Assembly (NCBI GenBank): GCA_037178625.1
Contig: CM074128.1
Coordinates: forward strand, 620,001-684,000
Origin: Skeletonema tropicum
Lineage: Eukaryota > Bacillariophyta > Thalassiosirophyceae > Thalassiosirales > Thalassiosiraceae
DNA: 64,000 nt
Direction: 5' to 3'
Shown here: positions 41,520 to 51,075 of the stretch, one piece after another
Numbering within the stretch: position 1 is the stretch's first letter
How the letters are laid out: every line of letters begins with the position of its first letter
Position numbers and translations under genes: made by a program
Notes under the pieces: generated by a model
Database searches by the model: none
Seen by the model: the letters and a program-made list of their open reading frames with translations, nothing else
What the model was told of the DNA's origin: nothing

Positions 41520-43112
41520 ATGCTCTCGTTTGTCGTCATGCTGAACTACTCCGCAGTCACCTACCTCCTCTCTGTAGGCGTAGCTGCCGCATTTCAGCCT
41601 TCTGCCAAGGGAATAACTACTTCTGTCGTCAGCCGCCAAGTGCGAAGCCCCACAGAGACACAGGCCTACAAACAATCATCAACTTCTTCCCTTACTTCCC
41701 TTTCATCATCTGTTTCAGACGACGAAGATGTGGCAACAATCCAAATCTTGATGTCCGACACAGGCGGTGGACATCGTGCCTCCGCCAACGCTCTTCGCGA
41801 TGCCTTCAATGTCCTACACGAGACCGAACCTGATCGCTTCCCATTGAAAATCCATTGCGATATCGTGGACATTTATACGGACTACGGTCCATTCTTCCCC
41901 TACAATGAATACGTGGCTATGTATAAAATCATGGCGGAGTACAGTATCTTGTGGAAGTGGTTCTACGAATTTGGATGTACGCCGTTTGGATTGTGGTTGA
42001 ATGAGTTCTTGTTGGAACTGACATGCTTCGCGCCGTTCGAGGAGTGTTTGACGAGGAATCCATTTGATAGCTCTAAGAATGATAAGAGAGCCGATATGGT
42101 TGTGAGTGTGCATCCGTTGTGTCAAGATCTTCCACTTAAGATTCTTAGTTCTCTTGATTCCAATGGTGCGTCTCGTAGTGAAGGACGTGTTACTCCATTT
42201 GTGACTGTTGTGACCGATCTTGGTGGGGCGCACCCTACGTGGTTTAACGAAGGTGTGGACAAGTGCTACGTTCCTTCGACTGTATTGAAAAAAGCAGCGA
42301 TGGATAGGCAAGTGAAGGAAGATCAAATTGTTCAGTACGGACTTCCGATTCGTAGAGGATTTTGGAGATTTGGTGCTGATTATACTGGATCTCCCGAGGA
42401 ACAAGATGAGGCGACTGAAATGGAGGGAGTGCATCACAAACCAACAATCCGTGAGAAATTGGGTTTGAAGGATCTTACTACCGTCTTAATAGTTGGAGGT
42501 GGAGATGGTATGGGAGGAATTATTGCCCAGGCTCAAGCCGTCGGAGAGAAATTGCAAAGTCTTGCTGTATCAAAAAATGAATCCTATCAAATGGTTGTTG
42601 TCTGTGGTAACAACAAAGATGCGCAATCGACTCTTTCACCGCCACAAACTAACTGGGGAAGCAATATCGAGGTGAGCGTCCAAGGATTTGTTAACAATAT
42701 GGACGAATTCATGCGTGCATCGGATATCCTTATTACAAAGGCTGGTCCGGGAACGATTGCTGAAGCATCAATCTGTGGATTGCCTTGTATTCTATCAAGT
42801 TTCTTGCCTGGACAAGAAGAGGGCAATGTACCATACGTGGAAGAAAATGGCTTTGGTACCTACAAAGGAAGTGTGGAGGGAATGGCAGAGACAGTCCAAG
42901 AGTGGTTAGCGTCACCTTCCAAGTTGGAACAAATGCGGGAGAACGCCTTGGTTGCGGCGAGACCCGATGCAACTCTTGACATCGCTCGTGATTTGGCTGA
43001 TATGGTGTATGTGAGGAGGGAGGAATTGAAAAAGGGAGGTGGTACAAGTATTAAGAAGGAGATCGGACAACCTAAAACCAAGACAGTCGCATATGGAATG
43101 GGCCCGTTCTAG
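41520..43112 (+). CDS. MGD1: Monogalactosyldiacylglycerol (MGDG) synthase, plastid
   Basis: A 530-residue single-exon protein. A signal peptide with ASAFAP-like site (YLLSVGVAAA-FQPSAKG) and a Ser/Thr-rich transit part target the plastid. The core matches GT28-family MGDG synthases: ILMSDTGGGHRASANALRDA (N-terminal acceptor loop), DIYTDYGPFFPYNEYVAMY, VSVHPLCQDLPL, VTVVTDLGGAHPTWF, YGLPIRRGFW, then the donor domain with VGGGDGMGG, VVCGNN, VQGFVNNMDEFM and ITKAGPGTIAEA. It transfers galactose from UDP-galactose to diacylglycerol, making the main thylakoid lipid. Length agrees with plant and algal enzymes. ATGs at 41520 and 41538 are both possible starts. Confidence 0.93.
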   Translation: MLSFVVMLNYSAVTYLLSVGVAAAFQPSAKGITTSVVSRQVRSPTETQAYKQSSTSSLTSLSSSVSDDEDVATIQILMSDTGGGHRASANALRDAFNVLHETEPDRFPLKIHCDIVDIYTDYGPFFPYNEYVAMYKIMAEYSILWKWFYEFGCTPFGLWLNEFLLELTCFAPFEECLTRNPFDSSKNDKRADMVVSVHPLCQDLPLKILSSLDSNGASRSEGRVTPFVTVVTDLGGAHPTWFNEGVDKCYVPSTVLKKAAMDRQVKEDQIVQYGLPIRRGFWRFGADYTGSPEEQDEATEMEGVHHKPTIREKLGLKDLTTVLIVGGGDGMGGIIAQAQAVGEKLQSLAVSKNESYQMVVVCGNNKDAQSTLSPPQTNWGSNIEVSVQGFVNNMDEFMRASDILITKAGPGTIAEASICGLPCILSSFLPGQEEGNVPYVEENGFGTYKGSVEGMAETVQEWLASPSKLEQMRENALVAARPDATLDIARDLADMVYVRREELKKGGGTSIKKEIGQPKTKTVAYGMGPF

Positions 43113-43384
43113 GGACTTCTACATATATTATGTACTTAGCCTGCGTCGACGTCAGACTGTGACTAGAATAGACCCCTCTTGTCACATTAACTTAAAAGTG
43201 AGTGTATGGTAGTAATCAAATCTAGTTTTGCAGAACCACTGTCGGCTAGGATGTAATGAAGTAGCAACGCCATTTGATGGTGCATAGTTATAATAAAATT
43301 GAGTTTTATAAACTTGTCATGCTTCAGAGCTATTGTGATGTTGTCGACATCACGGCACGGCTGATTGCAACTCCAACCGGAGTA

Positions 43385-46300
43385 TCAAGCATTCAAAATA
43401 TGAATTGGAGATGTGATGCACTCTTCTAGCTTCTGCTGTGTGTACGGAGACACCAAAGAAGAGATCGAGTTGAGAAGGTTTTCACTTTCAATAAAAAGAT
43501 TTTCTCTCAATAGCGAGGTTATGATTTCAGCAGCTTCTTTTTCCAGCTCTTCCACTTCCTCTTCCATGTTACCTGCTGTTGTGGGGTATTTCGTGTGAGC
43601 GAGCCGATCCCTTAGGCGAACACTTTGTGAATGAACCGTTGCTTTGGCAACCAGTTCTGGGTTTTGTGCCTTCAAGAAACAGTGGATGGATCTGTCTAAA
43701 TAATTCAGGACGACTTCGTGAGAAACTTCGCTGGAAGACTCTGCCAATTCAGCATTATCGATGCCCACTACACAAAACTCGTCATTTGTCATCGACATAG
43801 CTTCTAAATCATTCACGTCGTTTACGGTAGCAAGGGCTCCGCTGGTATTAGCCCTGTCTGTCGTTGTGCTTGTAGTAGTTAACCAACGCACAGCAGCATC
43901 TCCTGACACAGATGAGGCCGTCTCAGCGAAGAAGAGTTGATCAATACACCTAGTCACCCCAGTGTAAATAAGCTTTAAATGTGTTTCCACAAGCGGATAC
44001 TTTTGTTGAAATCCATCCTCTTCTCCATATCGATTCAGCAACAAATCACGCCAAGGCTTTTGGAGCGACGAAGGAAGCTCAGCGAAAAAATCAAGGATGA
44101 TGACAGTCTTGAATTCCATGCCCTTCGCCTCTCGAATTCCATAGACAAGTCGATGACCGAGTTTCTTACTCCAGCTAGCAGCTGAATCGTCGTGCGTCAG
44201 AACAACAGCACCAGGCATTTTCTCCTTCAGAAAGGTGGACAACTGCTCAACCTGAACGCCTTGAAAGACACCTGGACGTGCACCTTTGAACAAACCATGG
44301 TCTTTTTTCAATTGTTTTGCGCTGCCTGGAAAGTAGTCAAAGAGGAGATCTAAGAACCCACCAGCACAGTTGAGGACGCCTGCATGGGAACGAAAGTTCA
44401 GATTTACAACCTTTGGCTTCTCAGGGACCAAGTGCCGTTTATTTCCCGTCTTATCCCCTGCAACAAAGTACCCAACGCCGCGGACATCTTCAAATCGAAA
44501 GTCTGTGCCCTCAGCAACACTTTGAGCAGGATCACCAGCAAGGAATAAAGCTCCGGGACCACCACCAATGTAAAAGAAGAGCAAGATTTCAAGCTGTGTG
44601 TAATCTTGAACTTCGTCGACGTAGAGCCTCGATTTCTTAATTTCTTCCTCGTATACTGGCGAGTGAGACCTCCTGGCATCTTCTAAACTTTTGACAAGAG
44701 CTAGGATACGGTCCATATCATCCCAAAGTTTCTCTTCATTGATCCACTGTTGATATTGCAGGAAGATTTCATAAAGTGGATCCCTCAGATTGAGGGGAAC
44801 TTTGCATCTGTTCTTTCCGAGTCCAATAAAATTCTCCCGGTGAGAGCACCTTGCCCGTTTCTTTAAATGCATCAATTGATCCTTTGAGGAAAGTTCGAAT
44901 AGCTTTCCAAACAATCAGTGCACTGATGTCCTCCCGTGGGTAAATTGGTAAGTAAAACTCGTTTTTGAACCGATAAAAGTCAACGTGACGGCTTTGACGG
45001 AAGTTTTGATTGATGCTTCCGAATAGTGACGCTTCGATTCGATTCAAAAGGCTGTCAAATGTGGTAAATGAACTCCTTTCATTATTTCCAACAACATCTT
45101 TCACGTATCTACACAGCTGTCTAGATCTTGCGACAAAGAGCTGTGAAAAATCAGGATTATTCCTGGACTTTGTCTCACGATCGTATTCCATCTTGTTGAT
45201 GATGCATACAGTCTTGCCAGTTCCAGATCTCCCTAGCAACAGAACTGTACCTTTTGTCTCGACAACAACTCTCTCCTCCTCCGTCAAATGCATCTGTGGC
45301 GTCCATGACTCGTCAACAATGTCGTTCACATTATCAAAGCTCACATCGTATAATTTGAGGGGTACGTTCCCATAGGGATCCAGCTTGATGTCCATCTTTT
45401 CTTTTTGCGAGGGAATCCCATTTTCCATCTCAGCGATGAAACTATCTGGCAACTGTTGACGAGCTGCTCTATTCTTTGCATCATCAATAAGTTTTGCATG
45501 CCGAGAAACACTCTTGTGCTGACAAACGAACCAAATTACAAGCCGATCCCCTTCCTGTGTCCACAAGATTCTCCAGCCACTTTTATTTTCGAGGTACGTC
45601 TCGAAAATAACAGATTCACAACCTTGTAATGGCTTCTGAAGTTTGTGGGATCGTTCGCCTTTCGCCAACTGCGTGATCTTTTTTACAAAGATCTCCCTAT
45701 ACTTTGTATCGCCAGTTTTCAGGAACTTGCAAACATGACTTGTTACCTGGAATTGACTCCAATCAATCATAGCTAGCTTCTCTTGTGCTTCGATAATAGT
45801 ATTTCTCATCGCATCATCTTCCGTGTCAGATTCATCTTCATCTTGTTTATATTCATCCTCAACTTCGTCCTCTTCTTCTAACGCCCCAGCCAGAGCTTTG
45901 CTGAGTTTTTCATCAGTCTCGGCCATATCATCCTCCATCTTCTTCATATTGATTTCATCGCGTACAAGGGCCCATCCCGTCAATGATGGTGGTGCAGAGG
46001 CTCTCTCGGCAGCTGAATCAGCAGCTTGCTTCCAAACAGAGGTGAAGTGACGAAATTCGTTCAAACGAGCCTGCACCTTTTCGCCATGAATTTTGCGAGC
46101 TGAATGACCACGAAAAACCCGTTGGGCTATTTTCACGCTATCCCTTAGCTTTTGCCAACGTTTGATTGCAACACATTTACACACAAAATCATCAATAATC
46201 TTTCGTGCTTTCCGTTGATCTGCAACAATCTTTTTTGCAATGTGTCTCAAATGATGCATATAAATAAAGTTGGCGATGTCAGCTGCTGCTTTCTTTTCTT

Positions 46301-47865
46301 CACGAGCCCTCCAGGTGACGTGTATGATATCACCATCCTCAACTCCACATTGAGCGGCTGTTTTGTCTGTCTTATATGAGTATCGCTTTCCTCTGCATGT
46401 GTAAAGCAGCAACTCATTTTCTACGCCCTGTTTATCCGCAAACTCAAAAAAGAGAAGTTGCAGTGTCGTTTCTTTTGTAATTTTCGCAGTAACATCAGAA
46501 CCAATGCCCTTGAGTGTAACCATAATTGCTGCCCCAGGACCGCTGAAAGGAGTCAAGTCAATTTCATTCGAAACAATTGGTCGTTGGGGTGGCATTGCCA
46601 TTGACATAGCACTCGACATGTTTGAATTAACCATGATCATAGAATCATTTTCTATTCCCAGCGCTTCGGCTGATAGCTCGCAATCAGCAGTAAGATCTCC
46701 ATACACCCCATGAATGAATTCCAGATCGGATGGAACCATCCCAACCCGCTGTGCGTACGCATGGAATATTTGACGAAGGGGTGCGTCCGTCTTTAATTTG
46801 AAAGGCACTGAAGAGTCATCCCCCGCAGAATTCAATAGATGTATTGTGATCATGTCATCATCTTCAGGTTGAAGTGGAGTTGACTGAGGATCCTGATTGC
46901 GCTGGGTATTCTGATGAACACTTTGCAAATCCGGATTCATACTAACAGGAAGAGTGCTGTACCCCGGCTCAGCGTCTCGTTCTTTGCGACGGTATAGATA
47001 AAGAAGACTCTCCGCTTTGATACCTCCATCTCTTCCACAGTCACCAAGGCGCTTGTCCGGCTGTTCCAAGTTCTCTCCACAAAAATTGAGACGCTGATAA
47101 GCGGGTAGGATCTCTGTCTTTTCCCACACCAACTTCTTCACTTGTCTAATTGTGGCATTGTTGCTCTCCAAGCAGATGGTGTGAATTTTGTCCTCGTAAC
47201 TAACATATAATAAGGTAAAGCCTGAGTTCGGTGGAGAATATGTCGGTCAGTTGAATAGCAGAGGGCAGAATGGTAAAATGCGATACGACAATGGAAATTT
47301 TACCTGAGTTCGGTGGGATTAGATCAGGCTCTTTGAGCATCACGAAGAGATTGGCACCATCCTCAATCTTGTAATGAGCTAGAGTATTTTCATCTTCAAG
47401 ATTTGACCCGTTCAAGAATATCCTCTGCTGAGTAGGATCACAATCAGGATCCTTACTCATGATCAATGCCTTCAGGCCTTCAACGGTGCTGGATTGCTCG
47501 ACATCTATATCAAAACCTCGTTTATTTCCGGATAAAAATCCAATGTAGATTCTAATTTCCTTCGCCTCGATCCCGTCCGCTAGCGATGGTTCCTCATCTT
47601 CGGCAGCACCAGCAGGTGTCAAAGTCATAGTAATAAAAGATTCCTCAGTAATATTGTACTCTCTGACAAGCCTGTTATCACGTAGCTCTACTTCGTCCAA
47701 TGTGAGCTTCATTCCAGCTATCGGTCCATTATAATCGCAGCCCTCATGCTGTTTTATAGATGCCTTAAATGAGGCAATTGTTTCTGAGCCACTGGTCTCT
47801 ATGTAGTCACAGAATGAACCATTGCCAGCGGCTACGAGGACCGTCAACCGTCTATCTCCGGACAT
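43385..47865 (-). CDS. Five ubiquitin-like domains, IQ motif and SF1 (UvrD/TRANK1-like) helicase in one protein (one frameshift)
   Basis: Exons 47865-47304 and 47221-43385 (82-nt intron, phase 1), about 1,466 residues. Ubiquitin-like domains lie at roughly 8-80, 102-180, 188-265, 305-385 and 415-495 (for example IRIYIGFLSGNKRG, FTLLYVSYEDKIHTICLE, MITIHLLNSAGD, IMVTLKGIG); the fourth looks SUMO-like. An IQ motif follows (AQRVFRGHSARK, about 560). The helicase core has Walker A LLLGRSGTGKT (about 850), SFTTFDSLL, Walker B LYVDEVQDYTQ, LAGDPAQSV, VNLNFRSH, IREAKGMEFKTVIILD and LKLIYTGVTRC. It is nearest to the TRANK1 group of eukaryotic UvrD-like proteins. One extra A in AAAA 44828-44831 splits the frame; without it GEFIGLGKNRCK is continuous. 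Role unknown; coupling of ubiquitin-like signals to nucleic-acid unwinding is inference. Confidence 0.82.
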
Positions 47866-48234
47866 GATTTTATGTTATAGAATCCTCCCCGCCCTCACTG
47901 CACAACCAATCAATGATAAACACCTCGACATAACATAAAAGTTCTTCATTATCATCGGCATCATCATCTTCAATCTTCATGCGTGCCAGCGGCGGGCAAC
48001 AGGGCCGGCGGGCGGGCGATTTCGAAGCTCCGAATCTCCCGCCCGATGCGATCCGAGCTGCGATTCAGATTTCAGATGAGTCGCGAAGATCGAAGCGAAC
48101 TCCGCTCTCTTTCTCTATCTGCTCTCTGCTCGAGAGACAGGGTTGTTGCTCTTGCCATTATTATTGCAAGGAGAAAAGAAGAACACCCAGAGAAATAAAC
48201 AGCATTCGTTTGACTACGTATTTGAATCAAAATC
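47866..48234. promoter_or_regulatory. Divergent promoter region with GC-rich patch
   Basis: About 370 bp between divergent starts. A GC-rich patch (GGCCGGCGGGCGGGCG near 48003) stands out against the AT-rich surroundings. No further element seen. Confidence 0.35.
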
Positions 48235-48531
48235 ATGGCAAGGAAAGTGAAGCCAGCGGTAGGCGCAGGTGGTAAACAAAAGGCAAAAAAGAACAAGAAG
48301 ACTGCCGAAGATGACAAAAGAGAGTTTAATTGGAAGCATCACGATCACGGTGATAAAGCTTTTCATGATAAGGCTCACCGTCAGAAACCAATCGTTTGTG
48401 TGGAGAGCAAGGATGACCTAATAGGAGCTGATCTTCTTGCTCACTTGATAGAAGAGAAGAAGCAGCATCATCATCATCACCATCGTCATAAGGTCCACCA
48501 CGAGGAGGATCTTCGTACAGTTCCATATTAG
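48235..48531 (+). CDS. Small basic His-rich protein, unknown
   Basis: A 98-residue protein from an ATG in good context (AATCATGGCA). Lys-rich N-terminus (KQKAKKNKK), then a middle with HHDHGDKAFHDKAHRQ, a short conserved-looking segment (PIVCVESKDDLIGADLLAHL) and a His6 run before the tail. Hydrophilic throughout, with no signal peptide. Metal binding through His is conceivable but not shown. Divergent from the helicase gene. Confidence 0.55.
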   Translation: MARKVKPAVGAGGKQKAKKNKKTAEDDKREFNWKHHDHGDKAFHDKAHRQKPIVCVESKDDLIGADLLAHLIEEKKQHHHHHHRHKVHHEEDLRTVPY

Positions 48532-48608
48532 CATTGAGATAGCTTTTGCTAAATCCTAGAATTCAATTTGATTAATTGCTTCCATCGATTTCTAACTTCT
48601 TCATTTAT

Positions 48609-50534
48609 CTATACGTTCATCTTCTGGATCAATGTAAATGAGTCATCGCCACCCTTGTAAGGGTTGCTTTTCGAAACACTCCCTCCTTCTCCGAGCGCTC
48701 TTGGGCACCCAGTAACAGCTGAAATTAGTGCCAGCGGCATTCTATCCTTACCAAGCACCATTTGCGGCCGTTCTCTACGCTCACACTTCATACTCGTTCC
48801 ATCATTGAATTGTATTATTGTGTCAAATGCCCCTATACGAGGTGTACTCCACTCAATGCCATCTTTAGACCAGGCATGCCCGCCCTGTTCAAATTTGGGC
48901 ACACATTTGTAAGGTAAAGCATTGAACAGCATGTGATAGTTACCACGATGATCAACAAAGACCGATGGATCCTCTCCAGTGTGGCTAATAATTGGAAGAC
49001 CATTTGATGGTTGACACGGTTCATTCTCCGATGGACACACTTGCATAGAAATACCTTCGTCAGAACAAGTAGGTGACGGTATATCCATTCCATCACCACG
49101 AAAAAAGAGACGAGTTGATCCATCCGACATGAGCAGCGGTCCTGGATTTTGTTCGGGCGAAATAGTGATTGCGTTGCTCCACGTTTTACCTTCATCTGTA
49201 GATACCATTCGTTCAATTGGTCCGGTTGAACCTCCAATAGTAAATAAGTGCCAATGTCCTGTTGTAGGAGATATGTGCACGCTAGGATTATGATGTTCAG
49301 GAGGGAGCACTTGCTTCAATCGGGTGTATGGTCCATCAACTTCAGTGGATGTTGCCTCAACTATTCGGGAATGTGTCTGCCACGCACTTAGACCACACCT
49401 TTTCCGTGAGTCTACTTTGCAAAGTATTTCAGAAATGAACATGTGATACAGTCCAGTAGTTGCTGATTGGACGATAGATCCGCCCCAAGATGTGTGTTGC
49501 TCGTCCAGATAACCCAATCGAGCCTTGTCTATCGGCTGGAACTTCAAGTAGGAGCAATCCACACCTTCCGCCCATGGATCACACTGGCATTGACCCTGAG
49601 GCGTACAAACGCCAGCTAGAGAACAGTCATAGTCCGAATTGCACCTGTTTCCGTTGGCAATCCAGGAATTCAAATCACCTTCTCTACCATTGCCACACTG
49701 ACCATCACAACTATCATCATAATAAACTCCTTTACCCTTGAATTGTGACTTTGGTGTGCCCACAGCCATAATGCACACACCACCATCATCACATCTATAT
49801 TCTGGTGGAGCATCCGGATTACGTACACGACATGGTCCACCCTTGTGTCCATTAGTTTTGCGCACTCCTCCTTGTTTCCCTTTACCTCCACCATCATTGG
49901 CACAGTAGGGCGCATTACCAGCAGTTTCGTGGCATCCATCTGGACATTCATATACTCCCATCATACCACCCTTGACTCTACAAATGTCTCCATGCTGAGT
50001 TTCATAGTCGTGACGTTCTAGTTCGTATTTTTTATTGAGACATGGATTCCATCGTTTCTTTCGCGTCTTTTCTATTTTGATATCGTGTTGAATTTGTTGC
50101 TGTTCTAATAGCTGCTGCTGTTTTGTTTGTTTTTGCGTTGTACCCTTGTCTACTACTTTTGTCTTTAGGTTGGCATAGGAGCTTCCCAATTTTACAATTT
50201 TGTTCGAGATTGCTGTCATGTTATTATTGTTGTTGTTTGATATTGTTGTCACCGCATCATCATCAGGTTGAAATGATACCCAAATCATAGCAGAGATCAC
50301 AATAACTGCATAGAACATTAGACGTTGATTCCGTCGATGCCGCTGATGTGCATCAGACATTACTTGTGCTGATGACGATCTTTTATTATTGTTGCGGCGA
50401 CTGCTTTTCCTCCTCCTGTTACTACGACTGCTACCACTTTCGGGTATCGTCACATTGTATCGATCGTATAGACTGGAAGGACGAAAGTGATCTGTAACAC
50501 CGCGTCGGCGGTCATTCTTATTTGCGTAACTCAT
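48609..50534 (-). CDS. Golgi-type membrane protein with EGF-like segment and five-bladed-propeller domain
   Basis: A 641-residue single-exon protein. A basic, Ser/Arg-rich cytosolic tail of about 70 residues precedes a signal-anchor (LMFYAVIVISAMIWVSF), so the protein is type II. A Lys/Gln linker leads to a Cys-rich part with an EGF-like segment (YDCSLAGVCTPQGQCQCDPW, then GVDCSYL). The C-terminal 330 residues have blades resembling GH43/sialidase-like propellers: SWGGSIVQSATTGLYHMFIS, NPSVHISPTTGHWHLFTIG, STDEGKTWSNAITISP, DPSVFVDHRGNYHMLFNA and GHAWSKDGIEWSTPRIG. Glycan binding or hydrolysis is likely by fold; catalytic acids cannot be assigned by eye. Confidence 0.75.
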   Translation of the reverse strand: MSYANKNDRRRGVTDHFRPSSLYDRYNVTIPESGSSRSNRRRKSSRRNNNKRSSSAQVMSDAHQRHRRNQRLMFYAVIVISAMIWVSFQPDDDAVTTISNNNNNNMTAISNKIVKLGSSYANLKTKVVDKGTTQKQTKQQQLLEQQQIQHDIKIEKTRKKRWNPCLNKKYELERHDYETQHGDICRVKGGMMGVYECPDGCHETAGNAPYCANDGGGKGKQGGVRKTNGHKGGPCRVRNPDAPPEYRCDDGGVCIMAVGTPKSQFKGKGVYYDDSCDGQCGNGREGDLNSWIANGNRCNSDYDCSLAGVCTPQGQCQCDPWAEGVDCSYLKFQPIDKARLGYLDEQHTSWGGSIVQSATTGLYHMFISEILCKVDSRKRCGLSAWQTHSRIVEATSTEVDGPYTRLKQVLPPEHHNPSVHISPTTGHWHLFTIGGSTGPIERMVSTDEGKTWSNAITISPEQNPGPLLMSDGSTRLFFRGDGMDIPSPTCSDEGISMQVCPSENEPCQPSNGLPIISHTGEDPSVFVDHRGNYHMLFNALPYKCVPKFEQGGHAWSKDGIEWSTPRIGAFDTIIQFNDGTSMKCERRERPQMVLGKDRMPLALISAVTGCPRALGEGGSVSKSNPYKGGDDSFTLIQKMNV

Positions 50535-51075
50535 GATTTGTATGCTTCTTGGTTAGGGCTGAAGAACCCGCACTATTGCATTGCATCACAATAAATTATT
50601 GATTTTTCTTCTGATCTCTTTATCTAAAGGAGTCTTTGAAAGATTAGCATGACGAGCATTACAGAGTCATATTGAAAGGTAGGTTGGCATCAGCGGGGTT
50701 GTTGTAGCCGTACTTATAAGTATCTACGCGGTCATTGTCTCCGGTTTCGTTTGGTTGCTGTCCGAGGAGAGGAGATCCTTTTATTTTGCATACTAATTCC
50801 TACGACAGTAAATATTTCTATGAGTGACGAATAAAGGCCGTCAGCTCTCCGTATCTCGTCATCGCGATGTGCGTGAACGCTGACTCCGCGCCGGGCGCCG
50901 GCCCAGCCCGAACCCTTTCCGTCCCGTAGCAAGCGAGCTCACCGCAACCCCTACTTTTCAATGCGAGCGTAACTAGCATCAATCTCTTGCTAGCAGGCAA
51001 CGTATATAACATCTTCTTGGAAGAGAAACATCTTCGCGGTCAAAGAACTGAAGGAGTAGCAGACAGTACACAATC
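50535..51075. promoter_or_regulatory. Divergent promoter region
   Basis: About 540 bp between divergent starts at 50534 and 51076. No element or gene-like frame recognised. Confidence 0.35.

Noticed and set aside
47866..48275. A frame at 47979-48275 through the GC-rich promoter patch
   Set aside because: It overlaps the His-rich gene in another frame and has Arg/Gly composition driven by the GC-rich patch.
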